Positions 17,136 to 25,220 of a stretch of 64,000 nucleotides of DNA are shown here, in pieces. The position numbers and the translations under genes were made by a program. Within the stretch, counting starts at the first letter, position 1. Every line of letters begins with the position of its first letter. The stretch comes from Methanomicrobiales archaeon (lineage in GTDB: Archaea; Halobacteriota; Methanomicrobia; Methanomicrobiales; JACTUA01): NCBI GenBank assembly GCA_015660865.1, contig JACTUA010000001.1:124001-188000 (forward strand). The letters run 5' to 3'. The notes below the pieces were generated by a model. That model saw only the letters and a program-made list of their open reading frames with translations. It was not told the origin of the DNA and searched no databases.

Positions 17136-17965
17136 GGAAAATGGAAACAAAAACAGTAAAACAAAAACCGTTGTTTGAGGGGGAGCCGATCTACAGCATG
17201 TGGTTGCGGGAATTGCTGCGGTTCATCGCTATGCCGTCCCGGATCCTCGCGACATTTGCATCGCCGTTCACCTGGCTTGTCCTTTTGGGTGTCCCGTTGA
17301 GCCAGGTATTCCCAACCGGGGATATCCAGAGTATGTTCGGGGGATTGACCTTCTTCGCGTTCATCGTCCCGGGGGTTCTGAGCATGGGCCTGCTGTTCGG
17401 TGGCACGAACAGTGGTGTCACCGTTCTCTGGGATAAGGAGTTTGGTTTCTTGAAAGAAGTGATGGTCGCTCCTGTACGGCGCACATCACTCATGATCGGC
17501 AGGAGCCTGGGAGCGCTGACGATTGCACTCATTCAGGCAGTGACCACGATGGTAGTTGCGCTCATCCTTGGCATATGGCTTGGTTTCAGGATCATCAGCG
17601 TTTCCGGTTTTGTCCTGGCGCTGGGATTTATGATTATTACCTTTTTTGCCTTCGTCGGTTTCGGCCTGACGCTTGGCGCGATGATCGAGGAGACCGAGGG
17701 GTTTATGACGATTATACGCATGATCGAGTTTCCGATGTTCTTCCTGTCCGGTGCTTTATTGCCCATTAACATGATTCAGGGCATACCTGTTCTGTATCAG
17801 TTACAGTTCGTCAATCCCCTCACTTACGGCGTAGACGGGATACGGGGGCTCCTCACCGGCGTATTCATCATTCCGCTCTGGATTGATGTCACTGTTATTG
17901 TCGCTTTCGCACTGCTATTCCTTTTCCTTGGTGCCTATACATTCTCTAGGATGGAAGTTGGCTAA
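17132..17965 (+). CDS. ABC-2 type exporter permease (DrrB-like)
   Basis: The 277-residue membrane protein has six hydrophobic segments and the ABC-2 pattern, with an N-terminal amphipathic part (SMWLRELLRFIAMPSRIL) and NPLTYGVDGIRGLL before the last segment. One permease with two unlike ATPases implies a homodimeric membrane part driven by an ATPase heterodimer. The start GTG 17132 overlaps the previous stop; ATG 17141 is possible. A T-run just after the stop (17975-17980) is a plausible terminator. Confidence 0.93.
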   Translation: MRKMETKTVKQKPLFEGEPIYSMWLRELLRFIAMPSRILATFASPFTWLVLLGVPLSQVFPTGDIQSMFGGLTFFAFIVPGVLSMGLLFGGTNSGVTVLWDKEFGFLKEVMVAPVRRTSLMIGRSLGALTIALIQAVTTMVVALILGIWLGFRIISVSGFVLALGFMIITFFAFVGFGLTLGAMIEETEGFMTIIRMIEFPMFFLSGALLPINMIQGIPVLYQLQFVNPLTYGVDGIRGLLTGVFIIPLWIDVTVIVAFALLFLFLGAYTFSRMEVG

Positions 17966-18092
17966 TTTCCTTCCTTTTTTCCCCCGACATAACGCCGTTG
18001 CCGACCGGGAAGACCCCTCTCTTCCTTTCTGCTGCGAAAGTATAACTCCCCCAACCCAATTCTGACATACCCACATATCCTCCCCCTCCCTC
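17966..18092. other. Gap after the exporter operon
   Basis: The gap starts with a T6 tract (17975-17980) that can end transcription of the ABC operon. The rest is pyrimidine-rich, and I see no gene or clear promoter in it before the small CPCCGS ORF. Confidence 0.4.
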
Positions 18093-18209
18093 ATGGACCG
18101 AACCCTGCTCCCCTGTCCTTGTTGCGGGTCCGTCCTTACCTCGCCCCGTGAGAATCCGGAGATGTGGGAATGCCGGTGCCCTCATGTTCCCGGCAAAGAA
18201 ACTATTTGA
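18093..18209 (+). CDS. Possible 38-residue zinc-ribbon-like microprotein (CPCCGS)
   Basis: ATG 18093 opens a 38-codon frame reading MDRTLLPCPCCGSVLTSPRE, then NPEMWECRCPHVPGKETI. Cys8, Cys10, Cys11 and Cys27, Cys29 form two Cys pairs, as in a small metal-binding knuckle. No Shine-Dalgarno sequence is evident. A related, start-less segment lies at 14516-14587. The cysteine pattern and the preserved second copy argue for coding; its shortness and missing ribosome site argue against. Function unknown. Confidence 0.45.
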   Translation: MDRTLLPCPCCGSVLTSPRENPEMWECRCPHVPGKETI

Positions 18210-18232
18210 GTTATTCTAATGAAGAAATACTC

Positions 18233-18301
18233 ATGCCAAGCAAAAAGCCACAGGCCACCAAAAAGAAGGTTACCAAGAAGAAGGCCACCAAGAAGAAGTG
18301 A
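18233..18301 (+). CDS. Possible 22-residue lysine-rich peptide
   Basis: ATG 18233 opens MPSKKPQATKKKVTKKKATK followed by KK and TGA. Thirteen of 22 residues are lysine and the (V/A)TKKK unit is repeated, like the tail of histone H1-type nucleic-acid-binding proteins. It might bind DNA or RNA. A T-rich stretch follows the stop (ttttcttttact, 18320-18335). The ribosome site is weak. The repeat could also be a chance simple-sequence tract, so confidence is moderate. Confidence 0.42.
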   Translation: MPSKKPQATKKKVTKKKATKKK

Positions 18302-18413
18302 CCCCCTCTCCCTGATACAAAATTTTCTTTTACTACCCATCTTCCTGATTTATCCCTGAGCTAGTCCAACCCTAATATTTTTTAAGGAGGTTCCACTATC
18401 TTAAGATGCTGTG

Positions 18414-19133
18414 ATGCTTGTGGATGAAATTCGTATCATATCCAAACCTCTTGGCGATAACACAAAGACCGTGCTCATCGGGTTCCCCGGGAGCGGGCTC
18501 GTGGGGTCCATCGCGCTCCAGTACCTGGTCGACAACCTCGAGTTCACGCAGATCGGCTCGGTGACGAGCAAGTACTTCCCGCCCCTCGCGATGATGACGA
18601 AGGGGGTCATCAATGTCCCGGTCCGGTTCTACGAGAAGGATGACATAGCCGTGGTGGTGGGCGATATCCCCATCCACCCCATGATCTGCTACGAGGTGGC
18701 ATGCGGCCTCCTCGACTGGTTCGCGCAGTTCAAGCCGAAGGAGATCCTCACCATTGCAGGGATCGTGACGAACGAGCCCGAGAAGAGGGTCTTCGGTGTG
18801 GCCACCAACACCGAGGCGCTCCAGCGGATCCAGGACCTGACCATGATCCTCCCGATTGGATCCATCTCGGGGATCGCCGGCTCCATCCTTACCGAGTGCA
18901 AGATCCGGGACATCTGGGGCCTCGGGCTCCTCGGCGAGACGGTGAACAACCCCGATCCCCGCTCGTCGGCCGCGACCATCCAGGTCCTCAATAAGATGTA
19001 CGATCTCAAGCTCGATGTCGGGCCCCTCGTGGAGCAGGCCGAGGAGATCGAGGCCGCCATGCACCGGATCGCTGAAGAGGTCCAGACCACCGAGGCGGGA
19101 CAGAAGAAAGAGCAGCTCCCCATGTACGGGTGA
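18414..19133 (+). CDS. PAC2-family protein (proteasome-assembly chaperone-like ATP-grasp-associated family)
   Basis: This 239-residue protein matches the archaeal PAC2 family: TVLIGFPGSGLVGSIALQYL near the start, SKYFPPLAMMTKGV, VVVGDIPIHPMICYEVA, TIAGIVTNEPEKRVFGVATN and LGLLGETVNNPDPRSSA. These proteins relate to a eukaryotic proteasome assembly chaperone; their role in archaea is not settled. ATG 18414 follows a GTG codon, either of which could be used. AATATTTTTTAAGG at about 18375-18388 is the probable TATA region. It overlaps or abuts the DUF473 gene and is likely cotranscribed with it. Confidence 0.9.
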   Translation: MLVDEIRIISKPLGDNTKTVLIGFPGSGLVGSIALQYLVDNLEFTQIGSVTSKYFPPLAMMTKGVINVPVRFYEKDDIAVVVGDIPIHPMICYEVACGLLDWFAQFKPKEILTIAGIVTNEPEKRVFGVATNTEALQRIQDLTMILPIGSISGIAGSILTECKIRDIWGLGLLGETVNNPDPRSSAATIQVLNKMYDLKLDVGPLVEQAEEIEAAMHRIAEEVQTTEAGQKKEQLPMYG

Positions 19134-19138
19134 GATCC

Positions 19139-19531
19139 ATGTCCTATGCAGCACTGACCGGTATCTCTCCTGCCATCATTGCGGAGCTGAAGCACGGGAA
19201 GCCGAGGACCGTGGAGCTCACCTCGGCCAACAATGTCATCACCCTGACCGGCGTAAAGCCGGGCGATCATATCTTCATAACCGCCCTTGACATGGAGGAC
19301 CTGTCCCCGGGGGATCCCGGGATCCTCGTCGAGGTTCTCTCCCTCGCCATCTCCATGAAGCGGAGCATCGAGTTCACGAACCCCATGTTCTTCGAGGAGC
19401 GGGAGAGGATGGCGGCGCGGATGCAGGTGAGGTACTGCGGGACCTCCCTTGTGAAGCAGGTGGAGACCCGGAGGATGGCGAGCCCCATCACCATCGAGCT
19501 CGTAAAGACCGGTTGTTACCACGCCCGCTGA
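19139..19531 (+). CDS. DUF473-like conserved archaeal protein
   Basis: The 130-residue protein begins MSYAALTGISPAIIAELKHG and contains PRTVELTSANNVITLTGVKP, ITALDMEDLSPGDPGILVEV, then a helix with two Arg/Glu-rich turns and a final strand. The pattern recalls methanogen DUF473; function unknown. I start at ATG 19139 because GGTGA lies five bases upstream, overlapping the end of the PAC2 gene. Five nucleotides separate the two genes. Confidence 0.8.
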   Translation: MSYAALTGISPAIIAELKHGKPRTVELTSANNVITLTGVKPGDHIFITALDMEDLSPGDPGILVEVLSLAISMKRSIEFTNPMFFEERERMAARMQVRYCGTSLVKQVETRRMASPITIELVKTGCYHAR

Positions 19532-19601
19532 TACCCTGACGGGGCATCCATCCCCTTTTTCCGAGGCTTAATGACGCATGAAGGCCTAATATCTCCGCTA
19601 G

Positions 19602-19676
19602 GGGCTTGTGGCTTAGCCAGGACATAGCGCCGGGCTTCTAACCCGGATGCCGGGGGTTCGAATCCCCCCAGGCCCG
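19602..19676 (+). tRNA. tRNA-Arg (anticodon UCU)
   Basis: The 75-nt cloverleaf can be drawn by hand. The acceptor GGGCTTG pairs with CAGGCCC (one G-T pair). The D arm starts with GCTTAGC. The anticodon stem CCGGG/CCCGG holds the loop CTTCTAA with TCT at 34-36, and the T arm is GGGGG-TTCGAAT-CCCCC. The discriminator is G and CCA is not encoded. An AT-rich element at 19566-19575 may be its TATA box. Confidence 0.96.
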
Positions 19677-19867
19677 CTCAGCCATCTCTCCTTTCCGGAT
19701 GATCGGACAATTCTGTGCCATTTCCAAGGCCATCATCCCACCCCAAGAATTATAATCCGGGATGTCTCCGGGGTGGTGTATGGCGTTGCAGGTTCGATCC
19801 GGAATACACCGTCAGGTTCGCCTCTCGAATCCTGAAGGGGAAGCAGAAACTTGAGGGGAGATCGACG
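19677..19867. other. Gap between tRNA-Arg and the CDGSH gene
   Basis: No RNA gene or supported ORF is visible. The last 20 bases hold a ribosome site (GGGGAG) for the ATG at 19868. Confidence 0.4.
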
Positions 19868-20660
19868 ATGAATAGGGAGGGAGAAGAGAAGGGGGAGGGA
19901 ACGGCCCCCGCGAAGCCGTCATGGGAAGAGATCCAGAAATATGGACAGAGGATCAGGGTCTGCAAGAATGGGCCTTACCAGGTCTTCGGCGGTATTCCGC
20001 TCTCCGTTCAGAGGATCGTCCTTGACAAGGACGGGTTTTCCTCAGAGTGGAGGGAGGAAGAGAAATTCCCGGTGCAGGACCAGTACATCCTCTGCCGGTG
20101 CGGGAGATCGGGCACCCGGCCCTTCTGCGACGGTATCCATAAGGAGATCTTCTTCATGGGAACCGAGCACGCCAGCCGGGAGCCGTACATCAGCCAGTCA
20201 AAGGAGTATGCCGGCCCTGATCTGGTGCTGACCGATGCCGAGATCCTCTGCTCGGTCGCGAAGTTCTGCGAGAGGGCGGGGGGGATCTGGAAACTGACCC
20301 TCGAGTCGGCGAATAAAGAGGCGAGGGAGATCGCCATCCGGGAGGCCGCGGCCTGCCCCTCCGGCCGCCTCGTCGTTTGGGATAAGATGACACAGACCCC
20401 CATCGAGCCCAAGTTCGAGCCTTCCATCGGGCTCGTGGAGTATCCCCCAGGAAGGTTTGAGCGGCCCGGTCTGGGTCAGGGGAGGCATCCCCATCATCTC
20501 CGATGACGGCTGGGTGCACGAGATCCGCAACCGGGTCACCCTCTGCCGCTGCGGCCATTCCTTCAACAAGCCCTTCTGCGACAGCAGCCATCTCCGGTTT
20601 TCGTCGAGAAGCATTATACAGACAAAGGTCCCCGGGACCAGGCTCTCATCCCGGCCATGA
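19868..20660 (+). pseudogene. Double-CDGSH iron-sulfur protein gene with a single frameshift
   Basis: The first frame (ATG 19868, ribosome site GGGGAG) encodes an N-terminal domain, then CRCGRSGTRPFCDGIHKE, a complete CDGSH [2Fe-2S] motif (C-x-C-x2-(S/T)-x3-P-x-C-D-G-x-H). A middle domain ends in RLVVWDKMTQTP. After EPSIGLVEYPPG (about 20455) the frame becomes nonsense and stops at 20506. The shifted frame continues SGPVWVRGGIPIISDDGWVH and a second motif CRCGHSFNKPFCDSSHLRF, ending at 20660 with TGA overlapping the next ATG. One extra base near 20460-20470 explains the break. It may be a real mutation or a sequence error. CDGSH proteins hold labile [2Fe-2S] clusters for redox or iron handling. 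Confidence 0.85.
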
Positions 20661-21091
20661 AGGGAATCGTTGCCCGCCAGTCCATCGTTATCCACGCTCC
20701 TCCCGAAAGGGTATGGAAGGCCCTCACTGACCCAGATATGATCAAGGAGTACCTGTTCGGCACACAGGTGAGCTCTGACTGGAAAGTCGGTGGTCCTATC
20801 AGGTACAGGGGTGTATGGGAGGGCCGGACTTACGAGGACAAAGGGATGGTCATCCGGGTTGTCCCTGGACGATTGCTCGAGACGACGTTCTGGAGCAGCC
20901 TCTCCGGCGTTGCAGACACCCCGGAGAATTACAAGCAGGTCACCTATGAACTCACGCCGGAACCAGGAAGAACCAGGCTCACCGTCATCCAGGATAATAA
21001 TGCCTCGGAAGAAGAGAGGAAGCACTCGGAGCAGAACTGGAAGATGGTGCTTGGGAAGTTGAAGGACCCGTTGGAAAAACAGGTCGGGTGA
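20657..21091 (+). CDS. SRPBCC/AHSA1-like ligand-binding protein
   Basis: This 144-residue protein has the START-like helix-grip pattern: ARQSIVIHAPPERVWKALTD at the N-terminus, a glycine-rich strand region (DWKVGGPIRYRGVWEG), the strand VTYELTPEPGRTRLTVIQD and a C-terminal helix WKMVLGKLKDPLEKQ. Members bind hydrophobic ligands or act as Hsp90 activators; the ligand is unknown. The ATG overlaps the stop of the second CDGSH frame (ATGA), which supports cotranslation and supports that frame as the true C-terminus of its neighbour. Confidence 0.88.
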   Translation: MKGIVARQSIVIHAPPERVWKALTDPDMIKEYLFGTQVSSDWKVGGPIRYRGVWEGRTYEDKGMVIRVVPGRLLETTFWSSLSGVADTPENYKQVTYELTPEPGRTRLTVIQDNNASEEERKHSEQNWKMVLGKLKDPLEKQVG

Positions 21092-21124
21092 GTCAACCGG
21101 AAGAGGTTCGACCCAGAAGGCCCC

Positions 21125-23113
21125 TCACCGGATCTTCGTTCCGGGAGGGACCTCCTTCTGTGGCACGAGGATGCTCGCCTCCTCTCCCGCGGCAAGGACC
21201 ATCCCCTGGCTCTCGACCCCGAAGATCTTCGCCGGTTTCATGTTGGTGACCATGATGACCGAGAGCCCGGTCATCTCCTCGGGCCGGTAGAACTCGGCCA
21301 TGCCCGCCACCACGGTTCGCCTCTCGTCCCCGATATCCACCGTAAGCTTCAGGAGTTTCTTCGAGCCCTTCACCGGTTCGGCTGAGAGGATCTTCCCGAC
21401 CCTCAGGTCCATTCGGGAGAACTCCTCGATGGATACGAGGTCCTTCTCCTTTGCCGCCATCTTCGCCTTCTCCGTCCTCCCCTTCAGGATCTTCTCCAGC
21501 TCCCTGATGCGGCTATCCTCGAGCTTCTCGAAGAGGGGAGACGGCTCGGGGAGCTCGACCGATGGAATCTGGACAGCCGCGTCAGAGACGGGGTGAGTCT
21601 CCACCACATCCGTATTCCCGAGCATCCTCCACACCCGTCCGGCAGCGTCGGGAAGGACCGGCTCCATCAGGAGGGCGAGGGCATGGGCGATCTGGAGGCA
21701 GTCCTTCACCACCCTTTCGGCAGCTGTCTTGTCCGTCTTGATGAGCTTCCAGGGGGCCTGGTTCTGGATGTAGGTGTTCCCGTAGGCCGCAAGCGCCATC
21801 ATCGCGTCGATGGCTCCCTTGAACTCGAACTCCCGTACCGACCGGTCCATCTCCCTTATGCAGCACCCGATAGCCTCGCTCGTGGCCGCCCCGACCGGTC
21901 CTTCAGGCACCTTTCCGAAGAACTTGTGGGCAAAGAAGAGGCTCCTGTAGATGAAGTTCCCGAGGGTGGAGACCAGTTCGTTATTGACCCGTTCCGAGAA
22001 GACCTGCCAGGAGAAGTTCAGCTCCTTGGTGTGGTTCGTGTACGAGAGGAGGTAGTAACGGAGGTAGTCGGGGGGGAGGCCCTTGTCTAGGTAGTCCTCC
22101 CCTGTCCAGACGACATAGCCCCTCGACTTGGAGAACTTCTGGTCATCGATCTTTACCATCCCGCTCGCGACGACGGCGAGGGGCGGGGTATAGCCGGCGC
22201 CGGTGAGGAGAGCGGGCCAGAAGATGCAGTGGTGGTAGATGATGTCGCTCCCGATGAAGTGGGTGACGCGGTTCTTGCCGCACCAGTACCGTTTCCAGTC
22301 CAGTCCCCTCGCCCTCGCCCACTCCTCGGTGAAGGAGATGTAGCCGATGGGGGCATCGACCCAGACATAGACCACGAGATCGTCGTGCCCCGGGAACTTC
22401 ACCCCCCAGTCCAGGGTGCGGGTGATACACCAGTCGCGGAGGCCCTCCTTCACCCAGCCGAGGGCATAGTTGCGGGCGTTCGCGGTGCCCTGGAGGGCGG
22501 GGAGGTAGCTCTCCAGGAAACCCCCGAACTCCGAGAGCCGGAAGAAGAAGTGCTCCTGCTCCCTGAGCTCTGCATCCGTACCGCAGACCAGGCACCGCGG
22601 CTTCTTGATCTCCCCGGGCTCGAGGTGCCTCCCGCACCCCTGGTCGCACTCGTCCCCCCGTGCAGGTGTGTCGCAGTAAGGGCAGATCCCCTCGACGTAC
22701 CTGTCCGGGAGAAACCGCTTGCACTTCGGGCAGAAGCTCTGCTCCACCACCTTCGAGTAGATGTAGCCCTTCTCCTTGAGGGCGTTCACGATGGACCTTG
22801 TCCGCCGGTGGTTCGTCTCCCCGTCCGTCATCCCGAAGTGATCGAAGCGGATGCCCATCCGCGAAAAGATATGGGCGAAGTGCTCGTGGTAGCGGTTGGA
22901 GAGGTCCCGGGGGGTTACCCCCTGGTCCTCGGCCATGACCACGATCGGGGTGCCATGATTGTCCGAGCCGCAGACGAAGAGAACCTCCTCGCCTCTCCTC
23001 CTCAGGAACCGGACGTAGAAGTCTGCGGGGACGTAGGTCCGCAGGTGGCCGAGGTGACAGGGGCCGTTCGTGTAGGGGAGCCCGCAGGTTACGAGCAGGG
23101 GTCCATCACTCAT
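21125..23113 (-). CDS. metG: Methionyl-tRNA synthetase with fused EMAP-type tRNA-binding domain
   Basis: The 662-residue class I enzyme begins MSDGPLLVTCGLPYTNGPCH with HLGH at residues 20-23 and carries KFSKSRG near 330. A knuckle insert has paired cysteines (CPKC, CPYC, CGRH, CLVC). The C-terminal 110 residues (FSRMDLRVGKILSAEPVKGS and onward) are the OB-fold tRNA-binding domain. ATG 23113 is chosen because residues upstream in frame are not conserved and a TATA box (CTATTTATAG, 23137-23146) lies 28 nt before it, which fits a leaderless transcript. Confidence 0.97.
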   Translation of the reverse strand: MSDGPLLVTCGLPYTNGPCHLGHLRTYVPADFYVRFLRRRGEEVLFVCGSDNHGTPIVVMAEDQGVTPRDLSNRYHEHFAHIFSRMGIRFDHFGMTDGETNHRRTRSIVNALKEKGYIYSKVVEQSFCPKCKRFLPDRYVEGICPYCDTPARGDECDQGCGRHLEPGEIKKPRCLVCGTDAELREQEHFFFRLSEFGGFLESYLPALQGTANARNYALGWVKEGLRDWCITRTLDWGVKFPGHDDLVVYVWVDAPIGYISFTEEWARARGLDWKRYWCGKNRVTHFIGSDIIYHHCIFWPALLTGAGYTPPLAVVASGMVKIDDQKFSKSRGYVVWTGEDYLDKGLPPDYLRYYLLSYTNHTKELNFSWQVFSERVNNELVSTLGNFIYRSLFFAHKFFGKVPEGPVGAATSEAIGCCIREMDRSVREFEFKGAIDAMMALAAYGNTYIQNQAPWKLIKTDKTAAERVVKDCLQIAHALALLMEPVLPDAAGRVWRMLGNTDVVETHPVSDAAVQIPSVELPEPSPLFEKLEDSRIRELEKILKGRTEKAKMAAKEKDLVSIEEFSRMDLRVGKILSAEPVKGSKKLLKLTVDIGDERRTVVAGMAEFYRPEEMTGLSVIMVTNMKPAKIFGVESQGMVLAAGEEASILVPQKEVPPGTKIR

Positions 23114-23136
23114 CTCTATGCTTTTTGATACTCGTG

Positions 23137-23146
23137 CTATAAATAG
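23137..23146 (-). promoter_or_regulatory. TATA box of metG
   Basis: On the minus strand CTATTTATAG is centred about 28 nt upstream of ATG 23113, the spacing of a leaderless archaeal transcript. On the plus strand it also reads CTATAAATAG, but there it is only about 15 nt from the ATG at 23157, so it less readily serves that gene. Confidence 0.6.
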
Positions 23147-23156
23147 GATACAAGGT

Positions 23157-23942
23157 ATGGCAAAGATCCGGAGGGTTCCTGTCAGGTCGTTCGGTTCTGA
23201 GACCCCCCAGCCGACTGTCCCGGTGCTGGCCGAATGGGTGAAGGAGAGGAAGGGGGTAGCGGGGGATCTCACCACCTATTATCTCGAGGAATCCCTGCGC
23301 CCGCAGGAGGGTGTGGACCTGCCCTGTCCCGGAGGGCGCATCTACCTTGCCAGGATCCTTGAGACCTTCGTTGGGCTCGAAGGGGAGACCCTCACCCGGG
23401 AACCCGCCGTTGAGACCGCCCTTGTCGAAGAAGATGCGCGCTGGGGCGCCGCCAGGAAGAAGGGGCTCTGGTTCTCCATCCCCGCGCCCCACCTCCTCGG
23501 TATCAGGGACGAGTACTACCATGACCGCGAGGAGTTCTGCGAGGGGATCTGCACCTGCTACCGGCAGGTGATGCGGGCGATGAGGGATTCGGGTGCCGGC
23601 GGGCATATCCTTCTCGGGGATGATGTCCACGAAAGTGAGTTTGAACACCTGGCGCTCCGGCGCACCTTCTTCTTTTACCCCGACCTTGCAGAAGAAGATC
23701 TCCCTGTGATCCTCGAGTTCCAGACCTCCGTTGCGGTACCCGTAAGCCTGCTCTCCACCGCCCTTGACCTCCTTGATGAATACGACCTCCGCTCCCTGTT
23801 CATCGTCGATGGGAAACAGGAGGATATCCTCGCTGCCGCAGAGTACCTGGACCCCGAGCAGATCTCGTTCGGGGGCTATTGCACGGAGGACTGTGAGAGG
23901 TACTGGAAGGAGCTTGTGGAGAGGGCGGTCATTCCCCGATAG
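23157..23942 (+). CDS. Unrecognised soluble protein
   Basis: I do not recognise this 261-residue protein. It starts MAKIRRVPVRSFGSETPQPT at ATG 23157, chosen because the upstream in-frame ATG at 23118 would overlap the metG promoter. There is no signal peptide or membrane segment. Notable are a Cys-containing stretch REEFCEGICTCYRQVMRAM, the acidic strand HILLGDDVHESEFEHLALRR, and FGGYCTEDCERYWKELVERA near the end. Codon use equals that of its neighbours. Its last 14 bases overlap the end of the convergent DHH gene. Confidence 0.75.
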   Translation: MAKIRRVPVRSFGSETPQPTVPVLAEWVKERKGVAGDLTTYYLEESLRPQEGVDLPCPGGRIYLARILETFVGLEGETLTREPAVETALVEEDARWGAARKKGLWFSIPAPHLLGIRDEYYHDREEFCEGICTCYRQVMRAMRDSGAGGHILLGDDVHESEFEHLALRRTFFFYPDLAEEDLPVILEFQTSVAVPVSLLSTALDLLDEYDLRSLFIVDGKQEDILAAAEYLDPEQISFGGYCTEDCERYWKELVERAVIPR

Positions 23943-24900
23943 TCTCGGCGACCTCAACGAGATCCCCGAAGTGGTGGTTCTTCTTGAAGAGGACAAAGGC
24001 GATCCGGTCGACCAGGGTGAAGGGGAACGCCCCGCCGGAGGCATGGGGGTGACCGCCGCCGCCGAACCTCCTTGCAATGAGGTGGCTGATCCCGGGGACC
24101 GAGCGGATGGAGAAGCGGCCGTTCCGCGAGACGATCACCTCGATATCCGACCCGAAAGTCCCCCTCACCCTCGAGGCTGTATCGCTCGGGTACCCGTAGA
24201 GGGGTGAGAAGGCGATCCGGTATCTCTCCCCGAACAGCTTCGTGTGCCGGATGCTCTTCCTGATGTCCTGGTCCATTTCGGCGAGGATCCCGTCATACTC
24301 CTTCTGGATGACGGGGTCGATGAAAGTCCCCTCGACGAGCCGGTCCCGTACATAATCCCGCAGGCCCGGTTTCGAGAGGATCCTGCCGAGGACCGTGCTC
24401 CTCGGGTCCTCGTTTCTCCAGAGGTCATAGTCGCAGACCACCCTCGCTATCTCCGCCGCCCGCGTGTCCCCTCCGGCGAGCTCCCTTGCAGCAATCCCCG
24501 TCGCGCATGTGGCGGTATCGATGGAGAGGTGTGCGACCAGCGGCCGTACAATGTCAGCCTCCCGATCCTCCCACCGGTGGTGGTCCCTCCATTCCACCTT
24601 CCAGCCGGCGTCCCTCGCCTTCTTCAGCCAGCGCTCGACGCCCTGCTGGTACCCGAGATCGGTGATGGAGAGGAGGTCACCCCCTCCCTTCACCTCGGCG
24701 AGCGCCGAGAGGAGGAAGGAGTAGTTCCCGACCGAGGCCCAGATCGTGAAGACCTCCCCGTACTTCAGCCGGTGGATGGCATCAGACCCTGCGGCATCCA
24801 GGTCATTGTGGGTGAGGTGCACCACCTTCGCCTTCCTGCCGCGGAGAGCCTCCTTCAGCTCCTCGCCGCTCAATTTCCCTTTCGGCACCGTCCCGGCCAT
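23929..24900 (-). CDS. DHH/DHHA1-family phosphoesterase
   Basis: This 323-residue protein has the DHH-family metal motifs: HNDLDAAGSDA (about residues 30-40), SITDLG, the signature RDHHRWED, and a DHHA1 C-terminal motif FGGGGHPHASGGAF. Members hydrolyse phosphodiesters in short RNA or cyclic dinucleotides. ATG 24900 is chosen because a TATA box (CTTATATAGG, 24924-24933 on the minus strand) lies 28 nt upstream, indicating a leaderless message. The longer in-frame start at 24996 would begin before the promoter. It overlaps the convergent unknown gene by 14 nt. Confidence 0.92.
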   Translation of the reverse strand: MAGTVPKGKLSGEELKEALRGRKAKVVHLTHNDLDAAGSDAIHRLKYGEVFTIWASVGNYSFLLSALAEVKGGGDLLSITDLGYQQGVERWLKKARDAGWKVEWRDHHRWEDREADIVRPLVAHLSIDTATCATGIAARELAGGDTRAAEIARVVCDYDLWRNEDPRSTVLGRILSKPGLRDYVRDRLVEGTFIDPVIQKEYDGILAEMDQDIRKSIRHTKLFGERYRIAFSPLYGYPSDTASRVRGTFGSDIEVIVSRNGRFSIRSVPGISHLIARRFGGGGHPHASGGAFPFTLVDRIAFVLFKKNHHFGDLVEVAETIGE

Positions 24901-24922
24901 CGGTATACCGTTGCCCCGGCAC

Positions 24923-24933
24923 CCTATATAAGG
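24923..24933 (-). promoter_or_regulatory. TATA box of the DHH gene
   Basis: CCTTATATAGG on the minus strand is centred 28 nt before ATG 24900, with no room for a 5' leader. The box decides the start codon of the gene. Confidence 0.65.
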
Positions 24934-25018
24934 GGTGACCTTCCGCACCAGCCGGGGTACCGTCAGAACCGTGAAACCAGATGATTTAATATTCATACGA
25001 GAGATACGTATGGTCGCT

Positions 25019-25092
25019 GCCTTAGTAGCTCAGCTTGGGAGAGCGCCAGACTGAAGATCTGGTTGTCCCCGGTTCAAATCCGGGCTGAGGCA
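25019..25092 (+). tRNA. tRNA-Phe (anticodon GAA)
   Basis: The 74-nt cloverleaf shows acceptor GCCTTAG with CTGAGGC (one T-G pair), D arm GCTC-AGCTTGGGA-GAGC, anticodon stem CCAGA/TCTGG with loop CTGAAGA (GAA at 34-36), and T arm CCCGG-TTCAAAT-CCGGG. The discriminator is A and CCA is not encoded. TTTAATATTCATAC (about 24985-24998) is a fitting TATA region. The AT-rich island starts directly after its 3' end. Confidence 0.96.
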
Positions 25093-25220
25093 CTTCTCAA
25101 AATTTTTCTTTGTTCATTGCCTCTAAAATAATTATATAAAAAATTGGGCCTCATAAAAATATAAATATAGAGATGGTGGAATATTTAAATTTAGGAATGA
25201 GCGACAATTGATTCCTCCCA
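25093..25220. other. AT-rich left edge of the island
   Basis: The 128 bases between tRNA-Phe and the 837-codon gene are very AT-rich, unlike the region to the left. They contain several TATA-like runs (ataattatataaaa, aatatttaaattta). No copy of the tRNA 3' end could be found at the other side of the island, so no att pair is shown. Confidence 0.45.

Noticed and set aside
23137-23157. One TATA box serving both metG and the divergent unknown gene
   Set aside because: The spacing fits metG (28 nt), but on the plus strand the box is only about 15 nt before the ATG, so transcription would start inside the gene.
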